From positions 372,001 to 436,000 of the forward strand of contig NZ_BMVM01000004.1 in assembly GCF_014650715.1 (NCBI RefSeq): DNA of 64,000 nucleotides, read 5' to 3'. Origin of the DNA: Streptomyces bluensis (GTDB taxonomy: Bacteria; Actinomycetota; Actinomycetes; Streptomycetales; Streptomycetaceae). A program made the translations under genes and the position numbers. The notes beneath the pieces are model-generated. The model was not told the origin of the DNA. It ran no database searches and was given only the letters and a program-made list of their open reading frames with translations. Shown here piece after piece: positions 1 through 8,800 of this stretch. Every line of letters begins with the position of its first letter. Position 1 is the first letter of the stretch.

Positions 1-659
1 CCGTGCCCGGCCGTGCCGTCCACGGTGAGCCGCATCCAGTGGATGCCCTTCTGGGCCGTCTCCACCAGGTACAGGCGCAGCTTCTCGTTCACGGTGAAGG
101 AGAACCCGCCGACCTCACCGATCGCCTCGGTCACGCCCTCGAACAGATCGGGGTGCTGCTGGACGAGGTGCTTGGCGCCGTACGTCCCGCCCGCCTCCTC
201 GTCGGCGAGGAACGCGAGGACGATGTCACGCGGGGGCTTGCGCCCGCTGCGCAGCCGGTCCCGGACGACCGCCAGCGTCATGGCGTCCATGTCCTTCATG
301 TCGACGGCGCCGCGCCCCCACACGCACCCGTCCGCGATCTCGCCGGAGAAGGGGTGGTGGGTCCAGTCGTCCGCGTTGGCCGGTACCACGTCGGTGTGGC
401 CGTGGATGAGGAGCGCGGGCCGGGACGGGTCCTCGCCCTCGATACGGGCCACCGTGGAGGCGCGGCCCGGGTGCGACTCGATGATCTTCGGGTCGAGCCC
501 CACCTCGGCGAGCTTCTCGGCGACGTACTCGGCGGCCTTGCGCTCGCCGGGACCCGAGTGGTCGCCGTAGTTGCTGGTGTCGATGCGGATCAGCTCACGG
601 CAGAGGTCCACGACCTCGTCCTCGCCGGTGACGTGCCTGGTCGTGTCCGTGTCGCTCAC
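1..659 (-). CDS. M20/M25/M40 family metallopeptidase (partial, N-terminal part)
   Basis: About 219 N-terminal residues of a zinc-dependent M20-type peptidase or deacylase; the C-terminus lies beyond the left edge. Visible M20 metal-site motifs are LLIHGHTDVVPA (about residues 84-94), GRGAVDMKDMDA (about 116-126, Asp ligand) and ADEEAGG (about 152-158, catalytic/ligand Glu pair). The start is GTG (VSDTDTTRH) at 659, with a GGGAGGA ribosome site just upstream. No signal peptide is seen, so the enzyme should be cytoplasmic. The family assignment is firm; the substrate (dipeptide or N-acyl amino acid) cannot be told. Confidence 0.9.
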   Translation of the reverse strand, partial: MSDTDTTRHVTGEDEVVDLCRELIRIDTSNYGDHSGPGERKAAEYVAEKLAEVGLDPKIIESHPGRASTVARIEGEDPSRPALLIHGHTDVVPANADDWTHHPFSGEIADGCVWGRGAVDMKDMDAMTLAVVRDRLRSGRKPPRDIVLAFLADEEAGGTYGAKHLVQQHPDLFEGVTEAIGEVGGFSFTVNEKLRLYLVETAQKGIHWMRLTVDGTAGH

Positions 660-847
660 GCTGCTTCCTCCCGCTGTCACTGCCGGTGTACTTCCCTCAT
701 CCTCTCTCCGCGCACCCGTTCGCCCCAAGACCGGGCCCGGCCCGTCACACGCCGTTCACGCGGGGACAGGGTGTGATCAGGGGCCCTCGAAAGCCTGGTA
801 ATGTTTCCTCTGTCGCCACGGGGGAAACCCCGCACGACAGACACCTT

Positions 848-935
848 GTCCGGGTGGCGGAATGGCAGACGCGCTAGCTTGAGGTGCTAGTGCCCTTTAT
901 CGGGCGTGGGGGTTCAAGTCCCCCCTCGGACACCA
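848..935 (+). tRNA. tRNA-Leu, anticodon GAG
   Basis: Class II tRNA with a long variable arm. The acceptor stem GTCCGGG pairs with CTCGGAC (one G-T). The anticodon stem CTAGC/GCTAG encloses loop TTGAGGT, giving anticodon GAG for CTC/CTT leucine codons. The T-arm is GGGGG-TTCAAGT-CCCCC. The 3' ACCA is encoded (discriminator A plus CCA). The gene sits just beyond the end of the eCIS operon. Confidence 0.95.
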
Positions 936-938
936 GCG

Positions 939-972
939 AGGCCCCTGTTCACCAGGGGCCTTCTGCTTTTCC
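939..972 (+). terminator. Terminator after tRNA-Leu
   Basis: Stem GGCCCCTG (940-947) pairs with CAGGGGCC (953-960) around a 5-nt loop. It is extended by an A-T pair and followed by a T-rich stretch (TTCTGCTTTT). It lies four bases after the tRNA CCA end, as expected of an intrinsic terminator. Confidence 0.75.
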
Positions 973-1074
973 GGTCTTCTCTTCGCCGCCCCGCCCCAGG
1001 GTGGATCATGAGTCGGTTCAGACGCTGCGGTGCAGGCCGCCTCCGCCGGGGTCGTGCTCGGGGGCCGGGTGGGT

Positions 1075-1124
1075 GTACCGATACGACCCCGAGCCACGAC
1101 AGAGGCGTGGGGCCGTATCGGTAC
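1075..1124 (-). terminator. Probable terminator of the eCIS operon
   Basis: A 16-bp inverted repeat (left arm 1075-1090 starting GTACCGATACG, right arm 1109-1124) with one mismatch and an 18-nt loop. It lies 6 nt beyond the stop codon of the last eCIS gene. There is no long U-tract, which is normal for Streptomyces terminators. It is the only strong hairpin at the downstream end of the 30-kb gene string. Confidence 0.6.
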
Positions 1125-1130
1125 GGACCG

Positions 1131-2024
1131 TCAGCTGTTCGGCACCCTCAGCTTGTCCCAGCTGAACTTGCCCGGGATGCCGTCGGCGTCCTTGCCCTTG
1201 AAGCCGAGCTTCTGCTGCCAGGCCGCGTAGGAGCGGCGGTCGGCCTCGGTCCACTCGGGGCTCGGGCCGTGTTCGTAGCGGCTGCAGCCCTCGGCGACCA
1301 GGCGGCGGCCCATGGCCGTGATGATCGGGGACTTCTGGCCGATGTGGAAGAAGCCGCTGCCGGGGAACGGCTCGTACGACGGCTTGGGCGCGGGCTTCGG
1401 ATCGGCGGGCTTCGGCTTCGTCGAGCCGCCCTTGCCGGCCAGCCGCTCACCGATGCGCTTGCGCATGCTGTCCATCGTGAAGCCGCGTGGGTCGACCTTG
1501 CCGGGCTGCCACTCCTTGTGGCCGATGACGGAGCGCTCGGTCCAGTCGTGGTGGCGGCAGATCGCGGCGGCGACCTTCTCGATGGCTTCCTTCTGCGCCT
1601 CGGGCCAGGGGTCCTTGCCGTCGCCGAGGTTGATGCACTCGAAGCCGTAGAAGTGCCGGTTGCCGTCGGTGTCGGCCTCGTCGTCGGGCGGCAGCTTCGT
1701 CTCGTTGATCACCGCGCGCAGGACGTCGCTGTCGCCGGAGCCCGCGTGGTTGGCGCGTCCGTTGCCGACGAGGTGGACCTCACCCTTCTTGTCGATGACG
1801 CCGTGGCAGAGGGGGCCGGGCAGGCTGGAGTAGCCGTTGTAGCAGATGTTCACGGAGTTCTGGGTGCCGGAGGTGACGGTGTGGTGGATCATCACGCCGT
1901 TGACCGGCCCCCAGGGGCCCTTGGAATTGCGGTTGTGGGTGCGCCAGCTGCGTACCTCGTGGACCGTCAGGCCCTCCGCACGCAGGATCTCCACCATCTT
2001 CGACGCGCTCAGGGGCTTGGCCAT
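1131..2024 (-). CDS. N-acetylmuramoyl-L-alanine amidase with C-terminal peptidoglycan-binding-like module
   Basis: 297 residues. The N-terminal two thirds is an Amidase_2/PGRP-type zinc amidase, which cleaves the lactyl amide bond of peptidoglycan. Candidate zinc ligands are the His in VMIHHTV (46-48), His169 in IGHKEW and Asp178 in KVDPRGF, the usual H-H-C/D arrangement. A Lys/Pro-rich linker (about 200-218) leads to a C-terminal module (about 220-297) resembling tails of actinophage endolysins. No signal peptide or membrane segment is present. The gene is last in the eCIS operon, 2 nt after the DUF6519 gene. It may be carried by the particle as an effector or may release particles by lysis; both are inference. 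Confidence 0.88.
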   Translation of the reverse strand: MAKPLSASKMVEILRAEGLTVHEVRSWRTHNRNSKGPWGPVNGVMIHHTVTSGTQNSVNICYNGYSSLPGPLCHGVIDKKGEVHLVGNGRANHAGSGDSDVLRAVINETKLPPDDEADTDGNRHFYGFECINLGDGKDPWPEAQKEAIEKVAAAICRHHDWTERSVIGHKEWQPGKVDPRGFTMDSMRKRIGERLAGKGGSTKPKPADPKPAPKPSYEPFPGSGFFHIGQKSPIITAMGRRLVAEGCSRYEHGPSPEWTEADRRSYAAWQQKLGFKGKDADGIPGKFSWDKLRVPNS

Positions 2025-2026
2025 GG

Positions 2027-3586
2027 TTACCGGTCTCCTTCCGCGGAAGCCTCCGCCTCTCCTGTGGTCTGTGACCGCCCGCCGGAGGGGTCGGCCTCCG
2101 CGGCCCGCTCCTCACGTCCGGCCTGTTCCTCGGCGGCGAGTGCGGCCTCGTCCGCGGCCGGGACGCTGCTCGCCAGTGATCCGAAGGCGTAGCGCAGGTC
2201 GACGGGGCTGCCCTCGCCCTTGATCAGGGCCAGCGGGGCGAAGTGGCGGGCGATGCCGGCCGGGCCCTGGAGCAGGGGGCGGCGTGCCGGGTCCGCCGGC
2301 CATTCGACGCTGCCGGTGGCGGTGCGGGCGGGGATGATCCAGTGGTCGCCGGTGCGGTAGGTGCCGCCCTTGGCGAAGTACACCTCGACGCCGTCCTCCA
2401 GGGGCAGCCACTCGCCCTCCATGACGGGCACGGCGCCGCCGCGCAGGGAGGTCGTACGGCCCTTGCGTTTCGGGCCCTCGTGGTGGTCCCAGCGGCGCAG
2501 GTACGGCTGGAGGTGGGGCAGCCGGCCGACGGCCGGCTCCGGCTCGGCGGACAGGCGGACGCGGCGGCCGGGCAGGTCCAGTTCCTCGACCCGCAGCAGC
2601 GGCAAGGGCTCCAGGCGTGAGGCGTACGCGGTGTCGGTGAGCTCGACGTGGTCGCCTACGTCCAGGTCCAGCTTGTCGTCGTGGCCGAGGGAGGCCAGCT
2701 GCACCCAGGTGCCGTCGAGTTCGTCGACCGGGAAGACGACCGAACCGTTCTCACGGGACCACTTGTAGGTGGCGTCCTTCGCCTCTCCCCCGGCGTGGAC
2801 CTCGACGCGGTACAGCTGGTTCTCCGGGCCGCGGTAGCGGGCGTCGGGCTTGACCAGGCAGGGGTCCTCGTCGGCGTGGCCGGGCCGCTCGCTGCGGGCG
2901 GCGAGCCGGGCCGAGGGGGCCGCCTGGCGCGCGGCCCACTTGTCGAAGGCGGCGCGGACGACCTCCTTGGACGGGTCGGTCTCCTCCATCTCCAGGGCGG
3001 CGAGGGACAGGCCCAGCACCTGCCAGACGACCTTCACACGGGCGGCGGTGTCCGGCATCGCCGCGCCGAGCGCGACCTCGCGCAGCGCCGGGTCCTCGGC
3101 CGCGGTGACCGAACGCTCCCACACGTTGAGGTACACCAGGAACGGCGACTGGGCGGGCGAGGGCAGCCGGTCGCCGGGCTTCTCCGGGTCGCGGTAGCCG
3201 TCGGGCTGGTCCCAGTAGGTCCAGTACGCGGGCGGCTGGGCGGCCGCCGCGTCGTCCTGCTCCTCGGCACCCTCGTCCGGTACGGGGGTGCCGGGCGCGG
3301 GGCGGGACGCGTCGCAGAGGATGCCGTCGACGTAGTAGCGGCCGCCGTGGATGTACAGGGTGTCGATGTCGTGCTTGCCGCCCACGTACTCGATGCGGAA
3401 GCCGCACGCCTCGCGCGGTCCGCCGTGCCGGCCGATCAGGTCGGCGGCGAGGGTGCGGGCCTGGTGCAGCTGGATCGCGGTCTGCTCGTTGGTGTCGGCG
3501 TCGAGCTGGACGCGGCCCTGTTGGGCGACGACCGCCGAGTAGTGCCGTTCCGGGCGGAACGTGAGGCGGGAGAGGTCAGCGTGCAT
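2027..3586 (-). CDS. DUF6519-type eCIS protein (possible fibre or baseplate-associated)
   Basis: 519 residues from ATG 3586 (MHADLSRLTFRPERHYS), preceded by a GGGGGA ribosome site. The N-terminus (FRPERHYSAVVAQQGRV then LDADTNEQ) is the signature I associate with DUF6519 proteins, found in actinobacterial tail-like loci; their role is unknown. The rest is beta-rich without recognisable enzymatic motifs, which suits a structural or receptor-facing part. The C-terminal 40 residues are Ala/Glu-rich and probably disordered. An upstream extension to 3664 is open but looks non-coding. Confidence 0.75.
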   Translation of the reverse strand: MHADLSRLTFRPERHYSAVVAQQGRVQLDADTNEQTAIQLHQARTLAADLIGRHGGPREACGFRIEYVGGKHDIDTLYIHGGRYYVDGILCDASRPAPGTPVPDEGAEEQDDAAAAQPPAYWTYWDQPDGYRDPEKPGDRLPSPAQSPFLVYLNVWERSVTAAEDPALREVALGAAMPDTAARVKVVWQVLGLSLAALEMEETDPSKEVVRAAFDKWAARQAAPSARLAARSERPGHADEDPCLVKPDARYRGPENQLYRVEVHAGGEAKDATYKWSRENGSVVFPVDELDGTWVQLASLGHDDKLDLDVGDHVELTDTAYASRLEPLPLLRVEELDLPGRRVRLSAEPEPAVGRLPHLQPYLRRWDHHEGPKRKGRTTSLRGGAVPVMEGEWLPLEDGVEVYFAKGGTYRTGDHWIIPARTATGSVEWPADPARRPLLQGPAGIARHFAPLALIKGEGSPVDLRYAFGSLASSVPAADEAALAAEEQAGREERAAEADPSGGRSQTTGEAEASAEGDR

Positions 3587-3701
3587 GGAAGGGGTCCCCC
3601 TGGTTGAGGATGTGCGGTTCAGGAGTCGTCGGTGGGTACGGCTCGCGCGTCCGGGCCGGTTCACGCGCGGCTCGGGAGTGTGGGGTGGCTCATGTCACGG
3701 C

Positions 3702-5897
3702 TCATGTCACGAAGAAGATCCCGGCGTCCGTGCCCGCGGGCGTGTACTCCGCGAGCCGGGCCCGCAGGCCGTCCTCGCGCTGGGGCCGGTACAGGTCGTG
3801 GAAGGCGCCCATCTCGGCCCCGTCGTCCGCGCCGCGCCGGATCTCCTCGGGGCACCGGTCGGCCATCTGCGCGTACCAGGGCGTCCCGTAGCGCTCGGAG
3901 GCGAACAGCGGCCGTACGCGGGAGGCGTCGGCGGGACCCGCCAGGTCGGGCTGGCAGCGGTACCTGCGGGGTGTACGGGACCCGGCGGGGACGTAGCTGT
4001 GGCGCAGGCAGCCGATGCCGCGCCGGGCCACATGGAGCCTGCCGGTGAGGACGGAGTTCTCGGCGATCTTCACGGCGTGGGTGTGGATCTCGCCGATGAC
4101 GGTGGTGCGGTGCAGGTGGAGCACGGCGTGGGCGTGGCGGCAGTCCGGGGCGGAGAGGGCCTCGCGGTCGTGGCCGGTGGCGTCGAGGACGCTGTCGCGG
4201 AGGTGGATGTCGAGGGGGTCCTCGCTCACCTCGTCGCCGATGACCTCGATGGTGCCGAGGACGCTGTGCTCGATCTGGAGGCACGCGGTGGTGCGTTCCA
4301 GGACGATGCTGGGTTCGTCGGGTGAGTGCGGCTCGCACTCGGGCTCCAGGGACCAGCCGGGCACGAGCGTGCTGTGGCGGACGACGACGGCGCCCATCGG
4401 GCCGGTGACGTTGATGCCGCGTCCGGCGACGAGGAGCCCGTCGAGCACGACGCGTGGGCGTTCGTGCGGGGCGCAGTCCTCCGACACCGCGCGGATGTTG
4501 AGGGCGTCCGGGCGGTTGCTGTACCAGTCGAGCAGGCGGATCACCGGCCGGGTGCCCTCGGCGGCCCGCAGTTCGAGGCGGTCGCCGGGGTCGAGGTCGA
4601 AGTCGAGTTGCTCCTGGTAGGCGCCGCTGTGGGTGATCTCGATGATGCCCTCGGGGCCGGTCCGGTCGGCCCGGCGGTCGTGCTGCCAGGCCCGGTAGGC
4701 GTCCATGATCTGCCGGAACCGCTGTCCCGGGCCGACGCGGTAGAAGGCGGCGTCGGGGCGGGGGCCGCGGTCGTCGCGGTCGTACTCGCCGCCGCCCATG
4801 TCGGCGGCGAACGCGTAGTGGTAGTCCACCCACACGCCCTGCCGGGGCGCGGACCTGGAGCCGAAGGCGATCCGCCCGAGCTCGGGGTCGACGGCTACCT
4901 GGCCGCGCCGTGGCCGGTAGCGCCAGTCGGAGAGGTCGGCGACGACGATGTCGGAGGGCGGTACGGGCTTGTCCTCGCCGTCGCGGCGGATGACGAGGCT
5001 CTTGCCGGGGCCGTAGTAGTCGGCGAGCCGGTCGTGGAGGAGGCGGCGGGTGATGAATCCCGGCACGTTGTCGACCGTGGCGAGGTGCGTGGGCGACGGC
5101 TCCGGGACCGGTTGGGTGACGAGCGGGCTGTCGTTGCCGAGGATCGAGAACGTGTAGAGGTTGCGGGCCCGGTCGATGCAGTACGCCGGGGACGAGGTGA
5201 GCGAGTACGCCTTGAGCCGCCACACGAAGAGCCCGACTCCGGCCGGAGTCCAACCGCCTTGGGTACGGCTGGAGTCGGCGCGGCGGACGTCGACCGTGCG
5301 GGCCGCGGTGTCGAACGGTCCGCCCGCGAGGGCGAGCGCGGAACCGTCGCGGAGGTCCACGAGACGGCCGCGGCTCCCGCGTCGGGCTCCCCCGGTGCCG
5401 TACAGCTTCACCGGCTGGGTGTGGGCCACGTGACGGGACAGTTCGACGGCGCGTGCTGGCCAGCCGGTGACCCGTTCGGAGATCTCCTCCAGGAGGTGGA
5501 GGGTGCCCTTGCGGCGGCGGCCCGCGACGGTGGCGGCCACGTCGGCGCGTGGGGCGACGGCCTCGGCGAGTCCGGCGCGGCCGCCGGTGTGCAGTCCCGT
5601 GGTGAGGACGCGTTCGTAGCCCGGCAGGGTGCGGTACCCCACGAGGTCGCCGAGGTACGGCAGCACCCAGGGGGCCGCGGTCTCCACGAAGAGGTCCTCG
5701 TAGCCCTGGGCGACGCCGTCGCGGACGCGGTCGATCTGCTCGGCGACGACGGCGAGCAGGGCGCGCAGCGGTTCGCCCTCCTCGGCGTCGCGCAGCAGGT
5801 GCCAGCGGGGCAGGAGTTCGGCGAGACCGTCGGGTTCCCTGGACGCCGCCGGGGTTGCCGCCGTCTCGTACTGGGCATCCGTCGAGCTCCCAGCCAT
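3702..5897 (-). CDS. Phage tail protein I-like (Tail_P2_I) protein with beta-helix-like C-terminal half
   Basis: 731 residues from ATG 5897. That start has GGAGG at good spacing, and overlaps the upstream stop codon; GTG 5900 is an alternative. Residues about 25-100 (LLPRWHLLRDAEEGEPLRAL, then DRVRDGVAQGYEDLF and WVLPYLGDLVGY) match the pattern of P2 gpI/Tail_P2_I baseplate proteins. The later half has regularly spaced short hydrophobic turns rich in V/I/L and His, suggesting a right-handed beta-helix as in tail spikes. It sits after the two gpJ-like genes, where a wedge or fibre-attachment protein is expected. Fold calls are from reading only. Confidence 0.7.
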   Translation of the reverse strand: MAGSSTDAQYETAATPAASREPDGLAELLPRWHLLRDAEEGEPLRALLAVVAEQIDRVRDGVAQGYEDLFVETAAPWVLPYLGDLVGYRTLPGYERVLTTGLHTGGRAGLAEAVAPRADVAATVAGRRRKGTLHLLEEISERVTGWPARAVELSRHVAHTQPVKLYGTGGARRGSRGRLVDLRDGSALALAGGPFDTAARTVDVRRADSSRTQGGWTPAGVGLFVWRLKAYSLTSSPAYCIDRARNLYTFSILGNDSPLVTQPVPEPSPTHLATVDNVPGFITRRLLHDRLADYYGPGKSLVIRRDGEDKPVPPSDIVVADLSDWRYRPRRGQVAVDPELGRIAFGSRSAPRQGVWVDYHYAFAADMGGGEYDRDDRGPRPDAAFYRVGPGQRFRQIMDAYRAWQHDRRADRTGPEGIIEITHSGAYQEQLDFDLDPGDRLELRAAEGTRPVIRLLDWYSNRPDALNIRAVSEDCAPHERPRVVLDGLLVAGRGINVTGPMGAVVVRHSTLVPGWSLEPECEPHSPDEPSIVLERTTACLQIEHSVLGTIEVIGDEVSEDPLDIHLRDSVLDATGHDREALSAPDCRHAHAVLHLHRTTVIGEIHTHAVKIAENSVLTGRLHVARRGIGCLRHSYVPAGSRTPRRYRCQPDLAGPADASRVRPLFASERYGTPWYAQMADRCPEEIRRGADDGAEMGAFHDLYRPQREDGLRARLAEYTPAGTDAGIFFVT

Positions 5898-8800
5898 CAC
5901 TTGACCTCCGTCAGAATCAGGGTGTCCGCGGCCTTGGGCGACAGCAGCGCGAGCTGGGCGGGGCGGATGCCGCGGAAGACGAACACCGACCGGCCCTTCG
6001 CCAGGCGCCGGGTGTCGGTGATGTCGGGGTTGAGGCGCAGGAGTTCGGCGAGCGGGACGCCGTACCGGGCGCTGATCGAGGAGAGCGTCTCGCCGTCCTC
6101 GGCACGGACGGTGTGGGTCTTCTCGTCGTACGTCGCCGGGTGTGCCGGGACCGTCGGCCTCGGGGGGCCGGGGCGGGTGAGCAGCGCGGTGAGTTCGTGG
6201 GGCGTGGCCGACGCGGGGACGCCGGTGAAGACGTCGACGTCCACGTAGTCGACGCCGGGCACGGTGTGGGCCGTGGCGAGGACGTCGGAGAGGCGGGCCG
6301 GCCGGCCCAGCTCCCGTCCCTCGTAGCCGAGTCGGCGGAGGAGCGCCTGACGCAGCCGCGGTTCGACGGTCTCCCAGGCGTGGTCGGGGGCCACCTTGAC
6401 CTTGGCGGCGACGAGCAGCAGGACCAGCTCGCGCACGTCGACGCGGACGGGGAGGTTGGTGTCGCCGTACTCGGTGAGGGCGCCGCGCAGGGCGCGCAGG
6501 GTGTCCGAATCCTCCGCGATGGGCACGTCGTCCGTGCCCGCGACCGTGACGTGCAGCACGCGCCGCCGCCCGTCGAAGAGTTCGCGTGCGGCGGCCCGGC
6601 CGATGCCGGCGCGGGAACGGGCGAAGTCCTCGTAGTCGGCGGCGGACACGAGCCGGTCCAGGGCCGACACGGCGAGCGGGATCGTACGCCGGGTCAGGCC
6701 GGGGCCGTCCGCGTCCGCGCCGCCCGTGGCCGGGCGGGGGTTGGTGACCTGGCTGACGCCGAGGGGCCGGGTGAGCGGCTGGGTGATCCGGTCGGCGGCG
6801 ACGTTGGCCGCCTTGCCGGTGCCGAAGCGGTACCGGGCGCGGACGTTCTCGTGGCCGGTGGGGAGGCGGGCGCCGTGGACGCCGTCGCCGAAGGTGACGG
6901 TGGTGCGCCCGTCGGCGGTGGAGCCGGTGATGTAGGCGCGCTCGCGCGGGCCGCGTCCGGCGAGGCTGTCGACCTCGTGCCAGAGCACGCCGTCGACGCG
7001 GATCTCCAGCACGGGTGTGGCCCCGAGGGGGTTGTCGTCGGCGAGCCAGGTGAGCGGGGACTGCCAGAGCGCGAACGTCTGGTTCGTCCGGTCGGAGTCG
7101 CCGCTGCCGATGGCCTCCTCCCGGCCCTCGCCGTGGGTGGCCTCGACGACGTTGCCGAGGATGCGGACGGTCTCGCGGCGGTAGCGGTGGGCGAGGTCGG
7201 CGGTCAGGGTCAGCCGGGTGTGGGCGTGGTCGCCGGGGAGCCGGGGGTCGACGGCCGGGTCGGCGGTGGCGATCGTCACGACCTCGGTGGCCGTCACTCC
7301 GGCCACGGACGGGATGTCGCTGCGCTCACCTCCGATGATCAGGGTGCGTCCGGGCCGCAGTCCGTCGTACAGCTCGGCGAGTTCGATCTCGTTGCCGTGC
7401 ACGTCCTCGCCGAGCGGCTCGTCCGCCAGGCGGAGGGGCTCGCCCGCCGCGTGCACGGTGGTGTCGCGGATGTGCGACAGCAGGACGTCGAACTCGTCCA
7501 GCCAGGGGTCGGCGAGGGTGAGTTCGGTGCCGCGGCCGGTGATGCCGTAGTTGGAGTACGCGGCGGTACGGGCGGCCACGACCTGGGTGGTGACGCGCCT
7601 GAGCTTCTCGTCGCCGGGGATGCCGTGGTCGGCGCCCTTGGCGGGGCGCTGGATCGCGACCCAGCTGCCGACGGTGATGCCGGAGTGCACCGTGTCGAGC
7701 TGGAGCACGTGGCGGTTGACGGGGTCGCGCTTGCTCGCGAGGACGATCTCGACGTTGGGCTCGGTGCTGCCCGTCGTGTACCGGAGGCTGATCTCCTCCT
7801 CGCCGAGGTGGAGCGGCTTGGTGTCGCCCGGACGCAGGGTGGCCGTGGCCTCGTCACCGACGACCACGTGGACGAGGCCTTCGTCGTCGGGGCGCGACAC
7901 GAACAGGTCGTACTCGGGGAGTCCCGAGCGGAGGTGGGCGGTGACCCCGGGTTCCTGGGAGTCGGTGGGACGGCGGTTCAGCCAGTTCAGATCGCGGTCC
8001 TGGGCGACCCGCGTGATCAGTTCGACCTCGCCCGTGCCGAGGCGGAAGAGGACCGGCTGTGTCACGGGCAGGTTCTCGGCGCGCTGGTCGGAGCTGCTGC
8101 CCTCGACGTACTGGAACTCCGCCCGGACCGGAACCTTGCCCGACGTGTCGAACACGACGCGCATGCTGACGAGGACGGCGCCCGTGAGCGGCCAGTCCGC
8201 GGTGCGGATGACCCGGCCCCGGTCGTCCTGGACCGGCTTGAGCGGGGCTACGGCGCCGAAGGGGGCGGCCGTGACGCGCATCGCGAGCAGTTCGCGCAGT
8301 GGCTGCGGGGTACCGGGGGCCGCGGCCGTGCGCCAGGCCGGGTAGAGGCCGCTCAGGCCGGGGTTGAGGGCCGAGAGCAGCCGGGCGGTGTCCGTGCCGG
8401 GGAGCTGGGCGCGGGTGCCGCCGTGGGCAGTGGGGGCGGAGGCGCGCAGGGCGGGGAGGACGTTGCTCAGGGCCTGGAGGGCGGCTTCGCGGGGGGTGAG
8501 GGTGGCTGCCGCGGCTCTGGTATTCGGTTGCGAGGGCTCCTGGGGTTCACCGGGTTCCTGGGGTTCTTCGGGTTCCTCGGGTTGCGCCGGTGCCAGTTCC
8601 ATGGCGCGCTCGGCGAGTTCCGCGAGCACGGCCTCCAGCCGCTCGAACCATGCGGCCACGTCCTCGTACGGCGTGGCCAGCACCTGGGCCTCGCCGAGGC
8701 GGGCGACGGGTTCGGCGAGACGGGCCGCGAGCCGCTCGGGGGACGTGACGGTGTCGAGGTCCGCGCGCAGCGGGGCGAGGACCTGGTCCTCGAAGTCCTC

